Assembly: GCF_004116405.1 (NCBI RefSeq)
Contig: NZ_SDIC01000001.1
Span: 620,001 to 684,000, forward strand
Direction of reading: 5' to 3'
Origin: Halegenticoccus tardaugens
Lineage (GTDB): Archaea; Halobacteriota; Halobacteria; Halobacteriales; Haloferacaceae
Length of the DNA stretch: 64,000 nucleotides
Part shown: positions 26,322-35,988 of the stretch, one piece after another
Layout: each line of letters opens with the position of its first letter
Numbering within the stretch: the first letter of the stretch is position 1
Notes under the pieces: generated by a model
What the model was told of the DNA's origin: nothing
What the model saw: the letters and a program-made list of their open reading frames with translations, nothing else
Database searches by the model: none
Translations under genes and position numbers: made by a program

Positions 26322-27585
26322 CGGCGTTCACCTCCGATTCCCGCCCCCGGTTTCCGCCCTCGGGCCGCGCTGGTGCTCCCGACTCGGCGTCGAAATAGCC
26401 GTCGGGGAGCGCCTGCGAGGGGTCGTAGTCGCGCTCCGCGAGCACGCAGCGCGCCCGGTGTTCGGCGTCCCCCTCCCCGTTCGACCCGCGCGACGGGACG
26501 TCGTCCGCCGCCGCGAACTCGGGGATGCGCGTCAGACACTCCTCCATCGCCATCGGACAGCGGTCGGCGAAGTAACACCGTTCGCCCATCTCGGCGTCGA
26601 GCAGGCTCGGGACGTTGCCCTCGATCGGTCGTAGCCTCGGCGCGGGGTCTTCGAGGTCCGGGATCGATCCGAGGAGCCCCCGCGTGTAGGGGTGGACGGG
26701 GTTTTCGAACACGTCTTCGAGGGTTCCTCGTTCGACCACCTCGCCGGCGTACATCACCCCGACGCGGTCGCACATGCGGGCGATGACGCCGAGGTCGTGG
26801 GTGATCAAGATCACGCTCATCCCCTCGCGCTCCTGCAGGTCCCGGAGGAGGTTCAGGATCTGCGCCTGGATCGTCACGTCGAGCGCCGTCGTCGGCTCGT
26901 CGGCGACGAGGACGTCCGGTTCGCCCGCGAGCGCCTGAGCGATCATCGCCCGCTGGAGCATCCCGCCGGAGAACTGGTGGGGGTACTCGTCCGCCCGGTC
27001 GACCGGGTCCGGAATGCCGACCTGTTCCAGGAGTTCGATCGCGCGCTCCCGGCTCTCCGTCGAGACGTACGATCGCGAGGGGACGACGCTGTCGACGACG
27101 AAGTTGACGAGCCCGTACCCCTGCGTCCGCGACCGGGTGCGTCGCGGGTTCGCGCGGGCGCGGCGCTGGGCCTCCACCGCCTCGGCGATCTGCTCGCCCA
27201 CCGTGATCGAGGGGTTCATGCTGCTCATCGGGTCCTGAAACACCGTGCTGAACGACGGCCCGCGGAGCGCCCGCCGCACGCCCTCGGGGAGCCGCCGCAC
27301 GTCGACGAAGTCGCCGTCGACGGCCTCCGGGCGCTCGCCGCGGAACTCCTCCGCGAGGTCGGCGTTTCGGTACCACACCTCCCCGGCGGTGACGCGCCCG
27401 GGGGAGTCGACGAGATCGATGATCGAAAGCGCCGTGACGCTCTTTCCGGATCCGCTCTCGCCGACGATGCCGTAGATCTCGCCGTTTTTCACGTCGAAGC
27501 TCACGCCGTCGACGGCGTTGACCTGCCCCTCCTCCGTGAAAAAGCGGGTCCGCAGGTCGCGGACCCTGAGGATCTCGTCGCTCAT
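26314..27585 (-). CDS. Peptide/nickel-type ABC transporter ATPase, OppD/DppD-like
   Basis: A 423-residue ATPase. Walker [10 protein letters not shown] is near residue 42, signature [17 protein letters not shown] near 222 and Walker [13 protein letters not shown] near 243. A haloarchaeal insert rich in Arg and Thr (about 135-190) lies between Q-loop and signature. The C-terminal Cys cluster [14 protein letters not shown] near 335-350 and a final Cys in HRARCVLA fit the iron-sulfur-like motif of this family. The ATG at 27585 overlaps the permease stop as ATGA. It pairs with the OppF-like ATPase. Confidence 0.94.
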   Translation of the reverse strand: MSDEILRVRDLRTRFFTEEGQVNAVDGVSFDVKNGEIYGIVGESGSGKSVTALSIIDLVDSPGRVTAGEVWYRNADLAEEFRGERPEAVDGDFVDVRRLPEGVRRALRGPSFSTVFQDPMSSMNPSITVGEQIAEAVEAQRRARANPRRTRSRTQGYGLVNFVVDSVVPSRSYVSTESRERAIELLEQVGIPDPVDRADEYPHQFSGGMLQRAMIAQALAGEPDVLVADEPTTALDVTIQAQILNLLRDLQEREGMSVILITHDLGVIARMCDRVGVMYAGEVVERGTLEDVFENPVHPYTRGLLGSIPDLEDPAPRLRPIEGNVPSLLDAEMGERCYFADRCPMAMEECLTRIPEFAAADDVPSRGSNGEGDAEHRARCVLAERDYDPSQALPDGYFDAESGAPARPEGGNRGRESEVNADD

Positions 27586-28595
27586 ACGCCCCCCTCCCCC
27601 TCGATGCTCGGATCGAGGGCGTCGCGGAGCCAGTCGCCGACGAGGTTGATCCCGATCACGGCGAGGACGATCGCGAGCCCCGGCAGGGAGGCGATCCACC
27701 ACGAGGACGCGAGGTAGCCGCGGCCCTGCGCGATGTCGAAGCCCCACGAGAGGTTCGCGCCGGAGAAGCCGAGGTAGGCGAGCGAGCTTTCGAGCAGGAT
27801 GATCGCGGCGATCTGGATCGTCGCCAGCACGAGGATCGGCGTGACGCTGTTCGGGAGCACGTGTCTGCCGATGATGTGCGCGTCGCTCGCGCCCAGCGCG
27901 CGGGCCGCCTTGACGTACTCCTCCTGTCGGACCGACAGCGCCTCGCCGCGGGCGACCCGGGCGAACCAGACCCAGTTGACGAGCGCGACGACGACGATGA
28001 CCGTCCCCGGCAGGACGACGTTCGGCGGCATTCCCGGCTCGATTCCGGCCGCGACGATCGGGTCGGGGATCCGAACCGACGCCCCGCCGAGGAGCCCGAT
28101 GAGCGCGATGGCGAGCACCAGCGAGGGGAACGCGAGCATGATGTCCGAGAGGCGCATCAGCCCGTCGTCGACCCGGCCGCCGTAGTAGCCGGCGGTCTGC
28201 CCGACGGTGACGCCGACGAGGACGGCGAGCGCCGTTCCGAGCACGCCGACGAGCAGCGAGGTTCGCGCGCCGTAGATGATGCGAGAGAGCATGTCTCGGC
28301 CGAGGGAGTCGGTGCCGAGGGGGTGCGCGAGCGTCGCGTCGACCTGCCGTTCGCGTTCGACGACCTGAACCTCCCCGTCGACCACCTCCGACGTCGTCTC
28401 GTTCTGCGTCGCGCTGAACCCGAGCGGGGGGAGCTGCGACTCCCCGAGGTTCTGTTTCATCGGGTGGTGCGGCGCGAGCACCGGCGCGAAGGCCGCCACG
28501 AACAGGACCGCGATGACGAGCGCGACGCCGAGCTTCGCGAGCGCGCTCCGGCCGAACTCGCGCTTGAGGCTACGGAGGGTGCGCGGGGACACCAT
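27582..28595 (-). CDS. Peptide/nickel-type ABC transporter permease, OppC/DppC-like
   Basis: A 337-residue inner permease. A first hydrophobic segment (about 20-42) precedes a large extracellular loop (45-95) that is extended and acidic, with HPLGTDSLGRDMLSRIIYGA, the OppC signature, near residues 91-110. Then five more segments follow, and the EAA-type coupling loop is seen as EEYVKAARALGASDAHIIGRH near 220. Its ATG at 28595 overlaps the OppB-like stop by one base and its stop overlaps the OppD-like start. Confidence 0.95.
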   Translation of the reverse strand: MVSPRTLRSLKREFGRSALAKLGVALVIAVLFVAAFAPVLAPHHPMKQNLGESQLPPLGFSATQNETTSEVVDGEVQVVERERQVDATLAHPLGTDSLGRDMLSRIIYGARTSLLVGVLGTALAVLVGVTVGQTAGYYGGRVDDGLMRLSDIMLAFPSLVLAIALIGLLGGASVRIPDPIVAAGIEPGMPPNVVLPGTVIVVVALVNWVWFARVARGEALSVRQEEYVKAARALGASDAHIIGRHVLPNSVTPILVLATIQIAAIILLESSLAYLGFSGANLSWGFDIAQGRGYLASSWWIASLPGLAIVLAVIGINLVGDWLRDALDPSIEGEGGV

Positions 28596-29581
28596 CAGTC
28601 GTTCACCACCCGGGGGTTGACGTACGCGTACAGCGCGTCGACGACGATGTTCACCACGACGAAGCCCGTCCCGATGACGATGAGGCTCCCCTGGATGAGC
28701 GGCCAGTCGCGGTCGTTGATGCTCTCGATCACGAGCGTGCCGAGGCCGGGCCACGCGAAGACGGCTTCAGTGATGACCGCGCCGCCGATGAGCGTCCCGA
28801 GCTGGAGTCCGAGCACCGTGATGACCGGGATGAGCGTGTTCCGCAGCGCGTGCTTGTACCGGACGAGCGACTCGGGTAGCCCCTTCGCCCGGGTCGCCCG
28901 GACGTAGCTCTTTCCGAGTTCGTCGAGCATCCCGCTCCGCGTGAGCCGCGTGATGAGCGCGGTGAAGTACGTTCCGAGGGTGATCGCCGGGAGCGTGATG
29001 TACTTCGCCCAGACGACCAGCCCGGCGGGGTTCCCCTGGGCGAGATACCCGAGCGCCGCGGCGAACCCGATCGCCCTGCGGCTCGTCGGGAAGATGCCGA
29101 ACTGTACCGACAGGACGAGCACGAGCATGATGCCGAGCCAGAAGTTCGGCGTGCTGATGCCCGCGAGCGAGAACGTCGTCGCCGCGTAGTCGGCCGGCTT
29201 GTGCCGCCGCGTCGCGCTCACGACGCCGAGCGGGATCGACAGGACGACGGCGACGACGGTGGCGACGACCGCCAGTTCGACCGTCGCCGGGAGCTTGGCG
29301 AAGATCCGCGCGCTGGCCTCGGTACCTCTGATGTAGGAGTACCCCATCTCGCCCTGCACGAGCCCGACGAGGTAATCGACGTACTGTACGTAGAGTGGTT
29401 TGTTGAGGCCCAGATCCGCCGCGATCCGCTGGCGGAGCTCGGGGCTCGCGTCGAGGGGCGCGATGAACGTGACCGGATCGCCCGGCGTGATGAATCGGAG
29501 GAGGAAGACGACCGTCACGACCCCCCAGACGACGAATATTCCCTGCAGACCTCGCTTGAGTATGAATCTACCTACTGACAT
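28595..29581 (-). CDS. Peptide/nickel-type ABC transporter permease, OppB/DppB-like
   Basis: A 328-residue permease starting MSVGRFILKRGLQGIFVVWG. It has the typical first helix with TVVFLLRFITPGDPVTF, a long first loop, and six hydrophobic segments. The coupling loop is near residue 220, with KSYVRATRAKGLPESLVRY. It pairs with the OppC-like permease to form the channel for peptides or a similar solute. The substrate-binding protein gene ends 85 bases upstream. Confidence 0.95.
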   Translation of the reverse strand: MSVGRFILKRGLQGIFVVWGVVTVVFLLRFITPGDPVTFIAPLDASPELRQRIAADLGLNKPLYVQYVDYLVGLVQGEMGYSYIRGTEASARIFAKLPATVELAVVATVVAVVLSIPLGVVSATRRHKPADYAATTFSLAGISTPNFWLGIMLVLVLSVQFGIFPTSRRAIGFAAALGYLAQGNPAGLVVWAKYITLPAITLGTYFTALITRLTRSGMLDELGKSYVRATRAKGLPESLVRYKHALRNTLIPVITVLGLQLGTLIGGAVITEAVFAWPGLGTLVIESINDRDWPLIQGSLIVIGTGFVVVNIVVDALYAYVNPRVVND

Positions 29582-29666
29582 GTGTTGGTCGAGGGTTGCT
29601 GTCTCGGCGTCCGCCGATGCGTCGTCGGCGCGGCGTTACCACGGCGGGTGGCGCTGGTGCGCCGGA

Positions 29667-31268
29667 TCACGCCCGCGAGATCGAGTACGCCTTGATCGAC
29701 TCGTCCCGACGCGGCGTCCAGTCGAGTCGTTCGCTCGCGCCGTAGACGCTGTACTGGCGGTTCAGGAAGATCCACGGCGCTTCGTCGTGGGCGAGCTGGT
29801 TCGCCTGCCGGAGCAGCTCCTCGCGCACATCCTCGTCGGCCTCCCCGTTGGACCGCTCGACGAGATCGTCGAACTCCTCGTTGCTCCAGCTCGACAGCGT
29901 CCCCTCCGTGGTGAGAAGCGGGATGAGCGTCTGGCTCGCGTCGAACGTCTCGTTGCCCCACCCGATGAGGAAGAAGTCCGGCTTGTCGTCGATGCTGCCG
30001 GTCGTCAGTTCGCCGGCGAGCGTCCCGAAGTCGCGCTGTCTGACCGACGCGTTGACGTTCGGGAGCTCGTCGATGTAGCCGATCACCGACTGCGCGATCT
30101 CGAGGTCCTTCAGGTACCGGCCGACGGGCGTGTGGAGCTCGATCTGCGCGCCCGCGTGACCGCTCTCTTCGACCAGTCGCTCGGCCTCGTCGGGGTCGTA
30201 GGGGTAGATGTCGACGTCCGGGTTGTAGCCGACGAATCCTTCGAGGGTCGGCTGACTCGTCGGATCGGCGAAGTCCGACAGCACCTCCTCGATGATGGTC
30301 TCGATGTCGACGGCGTAGTTCATCGCCTGCCGGAACTCGCGGCTGGAGAACGGCTCCACGTCGTACCGCATCCCGTTGTAGATGATCCGCGTGCTCGGCA
30401 CCGCCTCGATCCGGGTCTTGCCGCTTTCTCTGATCCGGCCGACCTCCTGCGGCGGCACGTCCAGCGCGATGTCGGTCTCCTCGTTGACGAGCTGGTTGAC
30501 GCGGGTGCTCGACTCCGACGCCGCGTTGAGCGTCACCCGGTCGACCTCGGCCGGCTCGCGCCAGTAGTCGTCGTACCTGGTGAAGACGACCTCCTCGTCT
30601 TCCGTGTACGACTCCAGCGCGAACGGGCCGGTTCCGTTCGCCTCGCTGTTGATCGCGTTCTCGTCCCGCCCTTCGACCCACGATCGCTGCATGACGTCGC
30701 CGTAGCTCGCGAGGAGGCCGACGAGCACCGGATTGACGCCGTCGGAGACGACGTCGACCGCCCGCTCGCCGTCGACGACGGTCGCCTCCGAGACGCCCGC
30801 GAGCTGGTCGCTCTGCGGGCTCGCGAGCCCGCCGACATCGTTGTCGACGATCCGGTTGATGCTGAACGCCACGTCCTCGGGGGTGAGTTCGTCGCCGTTG
30901 TGGAACGTGACGCCCTCCCGGACGAACAGCCGAAGCGTGTCGTCGGACACCTGCTCGTAGTTCTCCGCGAGGGCCTCGACCGGCTTCCCGTCCGGATCTC
31001 GGTCGAGCGTCCCCTCGTAGGCCTGCATCAGAATGATGTCGGTGTTCGTCTCGCGGTGGTCGTGCGGGTCGAGCCCGGAGTCCATCTGCCCCTGCGTGAC
31101 GGTGACGGCGAACTCGCCGCCGTCTCCGCCGCCCCCGCCGCCGTTCTCGCTCGGCGTCTCGATCTCGTCGCCGCCGGCGCAGCCCGCCACCGCCGCCGCG
31201 ACTCCCGCGCTTCCGGCCAGCGTTAAGTATTGTCTTCTGGTAACGTGTGTCTGTTTACCGTCAGTCAT
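29667..31268 (-). CDS. ABC transporter substrate-binding lipoprotein, peptide/nickel family 5
   Basis: A 533-residue extracellular solute-binding protein of family 5 (OppA/DppA). It opens with a twin-arginine signal, VTRRQYLTLAGSAGVAAAVA, ending in a lipobox with Cys near residue 30, so it is Tat-exported and lipid-anchored. A Gly/acid-rich linker follows. The mature part has the family signature YEQVSDDTLRLFVREGVTFH and FSINRIVDN near 100-140. It heads a five-gene importer operon. Its ATG lies about 26 bases downstream of a clear TATA box (31289-31298), giving a leaderless transcript. Peptides are the likely substrate. Confidence 0.95.
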   Translation of the reverse strand: MTDGKQTHVTRRQYLTLAGSAGVAAAVAGCAGGDEIETPSENGGGGGGDGGEFAVTVTQGQMDSGLDPHDHRETNTDIILMQAYEGTLDRDPDGKPVEALAENYEQVSDDTLRLFVREGVTFHNGDELTPEDVAFSINRIVDNDVGGLASPQSDQLAGVSEATVVDGERAVDVVSDGVNPVLVGLLASYGDVMQRSWVEGRDENAINSEANGTGPFALESYTEDEEVVFTRYDDYWREPAEVDRVTLNAASESSTRVNQLVNEETDIALDVPPQEVGRIRESGKTRIEAVPSTRIIYNGMRYDVEPFSSREFRQAMNYAVDIETIIEEVLSDFADPTSQPTLEGFVGYNPDVDIYPYDPDEAERLVEESGHAGAQIELHTPVGRYLKDLEIAQSVIGYIDELPNVNASVRQRDFGTLAGELTTGSIDDKPDFFLIGWGNETFDASQTLIPLLTTEGTLSSWSNEEFDDLVERSNGEADEDVREELLRQANQLAHDEAPWIFLNRQYSVYGASERLDWTPRRDESIKAYSISRA

Positions 31269-31288
31269 GGACGTACATTGGCGGACCC

Positions 31289-31298
31289 CTATAAATAT
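31289..31298 (-). promoter_or_regulatory. TATA box of the peptide importer operon
   Basis: CTATAAATAT on the plus strand, read as ATATTTATAG on the transcribed strand. Its centre is 26 bases from the ATG at 31268, the standard distance for a leaderless haloarchaeal transcript. Confidence 0.75.
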
Positions 31299-31382
31299 GC
31301 TCTGAAATATCTAACGAAGCAGTCATTTCGATGAGGCTTCCGCCGTCGATTCCGCCGCTCGAACTTTGCCTCAGGCGGCGAA

Positions 31383-31392
31383 TACTTAAGTA
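31383..31392 (+). promoter_or_regulatory. TATA-like box of the RNase H gene
   Basis: TACTTAAGTA, centred 26 bases before the ATG at 31414, which predicts a leaderless transcript. A GGAGGT immediately before the ATG is too close to serve as a Shine-Dalgarno site. Confidence 0.6.
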
Positions 31393-31413
31393 ATCCACGA
31401 GCCAAGCGGAGGT

Positions 31414-32052
31414 ATGGCCGTTCACGGCCGGTCAACCCTTCGGGACCTGTTCGACGAGTCGCCCACCCCCCACATCGCGCACCCGCCGCGCACCCACCAC
31501 CGCCACTTCTACGTCGCAGCCGACGGCTCCTACCGTCCCGGCGGCGGCGGCCTCGGCGCGGTCATCGAAACCCGGGACGGCGAGCGGGTCGCTCGAATCG
31601 CCGTCCCGGACGCGCCGCCGAACAACAACGTCGCGGAGTACCGCGCGCTCCACCTCGGGTTGGACGTGCTCGCCGCCCGCGCGCCGCGGAGCGCCCGCGT
31701 CGGCGTCCTCGTCGATCACGACGCACTCGCCACGAACGTCAACGCCGCGGTTCTCGCCGCCGACCACCCCGACCGGGAGCCGCCGCGGCCGATCAATATC
31801 CCCGCCGACAGCGAACACCACTGGCGGGGAATCCTCGCCCGCATCGCCGGATTCGAGGAGCTTCGGGCCGCGCAGATCGACGGTCGCGTCAACCCCGCCC
31901 ACCCGCTCGCGAATCGACCGGAGGAGTACGCGCACGTCAACCGGCGGTCGCCCCGGTGCGTGCTCCCGGAACCGCTCGACTCGGCGGACGCGAACGCGGC
32001 CGATCCGCGGTTCCCGCCGCCGTCGCGTTTCGAACGGCGAGCCGGGGATTGA
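31414..32052 (+). CDS. rnhA: RNase HI family protein
   Basis: Degrades the RNA strand of RNA-DNA hybrids. The 212-residue protein has the RNase H fold with the acidic residues in place: Asp37 in FYVAADGSYRPGGGGLGAVI, Glu75 in PNNNVAEYRALHLGL and Asp101/103 in VGVLVDHDALATNVN. The C-terminal region (about 140-212) is a haloarchaeal extension with HHWRGILARIAGFEE and acidic tail residues. The stop at 32052 is shared by one base with the left arm of the inverted-repeat element, and the gene converges on the malic enzyme gene. Confidence 0.87.
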   Translation: MAVHGRSTLRDLFDESPTPHIAHPPRTHHRHFYVAADGSYRPGGGGLGAVIETRDGERVARIAVPDAPPNNNVAEYRALHLGLDVLAARAPRSARVGVLVDHDALATNVNAAVLAADHPDREPPRPINIPADSEHHWRGILARIAGFEELRAAQIDGRVNPAHPLANRPEEYAHVNRRSPRCVLPEPLDSADANAADPRFPPPSRFERRAGD

Positions 32053-32391
32053 ACCACCACCTTTTGCGCTGTGCGAACCCGCTCCGCGGGTTCGCTCGGC
32101 AAAAGCTGGACCAAAACCCTCGTCACTCACTTCAGCACAGCGAAGCTGTGCTTCCGTTCGTTCCTCGGTCCGCTCGCTCACTCGCTACGCTCGTTCGCTC
32201 CCGGTACAACCGCTGCCTAGTCGTGAGAATCCAGATCACCGCCAAGCGGTTGTACCGCAAGCGCCTTTGGCGCTTGCGGGCCGACGACTGAACGGAGGTG
32301 CACGAAGTGCACCGAAGTGAAGGAGGAGGCTTTTGGTCCAGCTTTTGCCGAGGGCCACCTCCGGTGGCCCGCAGCGCAAAAGGTGGTGGTT
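32052..32391. repeat. Nested inverted-repeat element filling a convergent intergenic gap
   Basis: Two pairs of perfect 19-bp inverted repeats: outer arms 32052-32070 and 32373-32391, inner arms 32098-32116 and 32331-32349. Each outer-inner spacer is itself a hairpin (gcgaacccgc paired with gcgggttcgc; gggccacc with ggtggccc). A third inverted pair, ggtacaaccgct and its complement, lies at 32203-32214 and 32245-32256. Small palindromes at 32134-32152, 32257-32277 and 32297-32313 are also perfect. The outer arms end within one base of both stop codons. It could be a bidirectional terminator or a mobile palindromic element; no transposase is present. Confidence 0.9.
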
Positions 32392-34640
32392 TACTCCTCC
32401 TGCGCGTCGACGACGGCCACGCCAGCGAGGTTGACGATGTCCTTCACCTCGTCGCCGCGCTGGAGGACGTGCACCGGCTTGTCCATCCCGACGAGCATCG
32501 GGCCGATCGCCTCCGCGCCGCCGAGGCGCTGGAGCAGCTTGTAGCCGATGTTGCCCGCTTCGAGGTTCGGGAAGATGAGCACGTTCGCCGGCTCGTCGAG
32601 GTCGGAGAACTCGTAGGTTCCGTTCAGGATGTCCTCGACGACCGCGGTGTCGGCCTGCATCTCGCCGTCGACGGGGAAGTCCACCTCGGGGTCGTCGTGC
32701 AGCAGGCGAACCGCGTCGCGCGGCTTTCGGGTCCCCTCGTTGGTGACGCTCCCGAAGTTCGAGTACGAGAGCATCGCCGCGCGCGGTTCGACGTTGAACC
32801 GCCGAGCCAACTCGGCGGTGTGCTTCGTCACCTCGGCGAGCACCGCCTCGTCGGGCGCGAGGTTCACCGTCGTGTCGGCGGCGAAGATGATGCGGTTCTT
32901 GAACGTGAGCAGGTAGACGCCGGCCGCGTAGTTCGCGTCCTCGGCCGTGCCGATGACCTGCAGCGGCGGACGGAGGGCCGAGGGGTAGTGGTGCGTCAGG
33001 CCCGTGAGGAGGGCGTCCGCGTCGCCCCGCTCGACCATCACGCTTCCGAAGTAGTTGGTGTCGCGGCGGATGAGCTCGCCCGCCTCGCTCCGGGTGAGCC
33101 CCTTCCGCTTCCGGAGTTCGTACAGCCGGTCGGTGTACGACTCGTAGCCGTCGTCGCGCGGATCGACCACCGTGGGCTGGAAGTCGAGCCCGAGCTTCGC
33201 CGCCGTCCGGTCGATCCGCTCTTCGCTCCCGATGAGCACGGGTTCCGCGATCCCCTGCTCTTGCAGCTGGTAGGCCGCGCGGATCATCTTCTCGTCCGTC
33301 CCCTCCGCGAGCGCGACGCGCTTGGGGTCGGACTTCGCCTTGTTGAGCACCACGCGCATCATCTCCCGCGACTTGCCGAGGCGGGCCTCAAGCTCCTCGG
33401 CGTAATCGGCGACGTCGAGGTCCTTTCTGGCCGCGCCGCTCGTCATCGCCGCCTGCGCGACGGCGGGCGCGACCTCGAACAGCACGCGCGGGTCGAGCGG
33501 CTTCGGGATGATGTACTCGGGGCCGAACTGCAGCGGCTGGTCGCCGTAGGCCTTGACGACGGCGTCCGGCACGTCCTGCTTCGCGAGGTCGGCGAGCGCT
33601 TCGGCGCTGGCGACCTTCATCTCCTCGTTGATCTCGGTCGCCCGGGCGTCGAGCGCGCCGCGGAAGATGAACGGGAACCCGAGGACGTTGTTCACCTGGT
33701 TCGGGTAATCGGAGCGGCCGGTCGCCATGATCACGGTGTCGTCGCGGGCCTCCTTGGCCTCCTCGTAACCGATTTCGGGATCGGGGTTCGCCATCGCGAA
33801 GATGATCGGGTTCTCGGCCATGGAGCGCACCATCTCCGGCGAGACGATCCCGCCGACGGAGAGGCCGACGAACACGTCCGCGCCCGCCATCGCGTCCGCG
33901 AGGTCGCCCTCGGGGGCGTCGCGGGCGAACTCCCGTTTGTACTCGTTGAGGTCGCCCGCGCGGGCCTCGGTGATGATGCCCGTCGAGTCGCACATGGTGA
34001 TGTTCTCGCGCTCGGCTCCGAGCGAGACGTAAAAGCGCGCCGAGGCGATGGCGCTCGCGCCCGCGCCCGAGAAGACGATCTTCAGGTCCGAGATGTCCTT
34101 CTCGACGAGTTCGGCCGCGTTGAGCAGCGCCGCGCCGCTGATGATGGCCGTCCCGTGCTGGTCGTCGTGAAACACGGGGACGGACATCTCCGTCCGGAGT
34201 CGCTCTTCGATCTCGAAGCACTCGGGGGCTTTGATGTCCTCCAGGTTGACCCCGCCGAACGTCGGCTCCATCGCCCGAACGGACCGAACGATGTCCGACG
34301 GGTCGTCGAGGTCGAGTTCGATGTCGAACACGTCGATGTCGGCGAAGCGCTTGAACAGGACGCCCTTGCCCTCCATGACCGGTTTCGACGCCTGCGCGCC
34401 GATGTCGCCGAGGCCGAGGACCGCGGAGCCGTTCGAGACGACGCCGACGAGGTTCGCCTTCGCGGTGTAGTTGTACGCCTGATCGGGGTCGTCGGCGATG
34501 TCGCGACACGGCGCGGCGACGCCCGGCGAGTACGCGAGGCTCAGGTCGCGCTGCGTGTTCGTCGGCTTCGTCGTCGAGATCTCCAGCTTCCCGGGCGGAT
34601 TCCGCCGGTGGTATTCCCTGGCTTCGTCGTCCAGTCCCAT
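32391..34640 (-). CDS. maeB: NADP-dependent malic enzyme with C-terminal phosphotransacetylase-like domain
   Basis: Oxidatively decarboxylates malate to pyruvate. The 749-residue protein has a malic enzyme domain (about 1-410), with catalytic Tyr in SLAYSPGVA, Lys in [10 protein letters not shown] and metal ligands around [11 protein letters not shown], and the dinucleotide-binding [12 protein letters not shown] near 190. The C-terminal domain (about 420-749) is phosphotransacetylase-like ([31 protein letters not shown]) and in this family is regulatory rather than catalytic. The Met at 34640 is preferred over one nine codons upstream because it matches the usual start. It converges on the RNase H gene. 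Confidence 0.96.
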   Translation of the reverse strand: MGLDDEAREYHRRNPPGKLEISTTKPTNTQRDLSLAYSPGVAAPCRDIADDPDQAYNYTAKANLVGVVSNGSAVLGLGDIGAQASKPVMEGKGVLFKRFADIDVFDIELDLDDPSDIVRSVRAMEPTFGGVNLEDIKAPECFEIEERLRTEMSVPVFHDDQHGTAIISGAALLNAAELVEKDISDLKIVFSGAGASAIASARFYVSLGAERENITMCDSTGIITEARAGDLNEYKREFARDAPEGDLADAMAGADVFVGLSVGGIVSPEMVRSMAENPIIFAMANPDPEIGYEEAKEARDDTVIMATGRSDYPNQVNNVLGFPFIFRGALDARATEINEEMKVASAEALADLAKQDVPDAVVKAYGDQPLQFGPEYIIPKPLDPRVLFEVAPAVAQAAMTSGAARKDLDVADYAEELEARLGKSREMMRVVLNKAKSDPKRVALAEGTDEKMIRAAYQLQEQGIAEPVLIGSEERIDRTAAKLGLDFQPTVVDPRDDGYESYTDRLYELRKRKGLTRSEAGELIRRDTNYFGSVMVERGDADALLTGLTHHYPSALRPPLQVIGTAEDANYAAGVYLLTFKNRIIFAADTTVNLAPDEAVLAEVTKHTAELARRFNVEPRAAMLSYSNFGSVTNEGTRKPRDAVRLLHDDPEVDFPVDGEMQADTAVVEDILNGTYEFSDLDEPANVLIFPNLEAGNIGYKLLQRLGGAEAIGPMLVGMDKPVHVLQRGDEVKDIVNLAGVAVVDAQEE

Positions 34641-34691
34641 GACTGGGGCGTCTTCGGGTGACGGCAAAAAGCTATCCCTGCTGTCGAGTTT

Positions 34692-35909
34692 TCAGTTCGA
34701 CGACTGTCGATCCCACCCGGACAGCTCGCCCCGGCCGTGGGCGTTCCCGTCGCCGCCGTCGCTACTGCGGTCGTCGCCGCCGCGCCACCCGCTCCCGCCG
34801 TCGTCCTCATCGTCGCCTCCGCCGCCGTCCCCATCGTCGCCTCCGCTTCCGTTTTCTCCGCCTCCACCGGTTTCGCCGTTCCCGCCGTCCTCGTCGGTTC
34901 GTCGGGGAAGCAGCGCGAACGCCCGGTTCGCCGCCCCGAGCGTCGAGAGCTCGTAGGTCGTAAAGAACGTCTGTACGAGGATTCCGATCGGCAGCCACAC
35001 GAGCAGCAGCGCGAGCAGCCCGAACAGTCCGAGCAGGACGATGACGGCGATTCCGACCGGCGACTGGGTCGCCGCGGCGAACCCGCCGAGGGCGGCCGCG
35101 ACGGCCAACCCCGCGACGAGGCCGACGATCGCGACGATCGCGGCGAAAATTGCGAAGAGCAGCCCGCTCGCGAGGCCGACGCCGAGACCGAGCAGGAACC
35201 GGATGACGACGAACACCAGAAACTGCGCCGGCTCCCCGCGGAGCGTCGGCCAGAACCGCCGCCACCCCTCGATGACGCCGCTGTCGGTCGCGATCATCAC
35301 CGGGGCGACGAACTGGACGGTGAACTGGAAGAACAGCGCGACGAGGAGGGCGAGGGCGAGGCCGACGAGCGCCAGCGCCGCGAGGCCCGCCGTCCCGATC
35401 CCCGCCAGCGCTCCGAGGTCGATCGTCCCCTGCCAGGCGAGCAGACCGACGGCGGCGAACGGCAGCCCCAGGAGGAGCGACAGGCCGAACTGGAACCCGA
35501 ACAGCCGAACGCCCTTCCCGAACCGACGGCGAAACGGTCCGCGGATGCGGACGTCGTCGGTCCGCAGCGCGTCGAGGAAGACGAAGCGCATCGTCGACGA
35601 GATCACGCCGAAGAGCAGCGCGATCCCCGCGACGACCGCGATCGCGGCCGCCACGATGGCGAGTTCCGAGCCGCCGATTCCGGGGACCATCGGTCCGCCG
35701 GGCGTCGGTCCCCCCGGCGTCGGCCCCGGTCCCGGGGACGGCGGCGCGTTCGCGACGCTGCTGACGTTGTTCAGGCCGCCGCCGCCACCGCCGCCGAGGA
35801 AGAACACGATCACGGCGAGCCGAAGCCAGCGGCCGATGCTGAACGGGAACAAGAACTCGCGGGTCGACCGGAGCGCGTCGTCGACCGCGTCGAAGGCGTA
35901 CCAGGGCAT
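34692..35909 (-). CDS. Haloarchaeal multi-pass membrane protein with Gly/acidic tail
   Basis: A 405-residue membrane protein. It starts MPWYAFDAVDDALRSTREFL, a recognisable haloarchaeal N-terminus, followed by a poly-Gly stretch (near 40-46), a PG-rich loop (55-75) and six to seven hydrophobic segments between about 80 and 325. Two amphipathic loops hold RFGKGVRLFGFQFG and EGWRRFWPTLRGE. The last 75 residues are Gly, Asp and Ser-rich and presumably disordered. The family seems to be a DUF of the YIP/DUF4013-like membrane type; the role is unknown. It lies 51 bases upstream of the malic enzyme gene. Confidence 0.85.
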   Translation of the reverse strand: MPWYAFDAVDDALRSTREFLFPFSIGRWLRLAVIVFFLGGGGGGGLNNVSSVANAPPSPGPGPTPGGPTPGGPMVPGIGGSELAIVAAAIAVVAGIALLFGVISSTMRFVFLDALRTDDVRIRGPFRRRFGKGVRLFGFQFGLSLLLGLPFAAVGLLAWQGTIDLGALAGIGTAGLAALALVGLALALLVALFFQFTVQFVAPVMIATDSGVIEGWRRFWPTLRGEPAQFLVFVVIRFLLGLGVGLASGLLFAIFAAIVAIVGLVAGLAVAAALGGFAAATQSPVGIAVIVLLGLFGLLALLLVWLPIGILVQTFFTTYELSTLGAANRAFALLPRRTDEDGGNGETGGGGENGSGGDDGDGGGGDDEDDGGSGWRGGDDRSSDGGDGNAHGRGELSGWDRQSSN

Positions 35910-35988
35910 CGGCTGAATCTTTCTTCTCCCGTGATATAAGATTGCCCTCGGGAATCGACCGCGGCGCGCCGTCCGGCCGCCGCACCGA

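Noticed and set aside
29400..31226. 608-codon plus-strand open frame over the peptide-binding protein gene
   Set aside because: Antisense to a clear Tat lipoprotein with TATA box; no motif in the plus-strand product.
32298..34661. 787-codon plus-strand open frame over the malic enzyme
   Set aside because: It is antisense to a well-conserved malic enzyme and has the Val/Arg/Asp-rich composition of an antisense shadow; no domain is visible.
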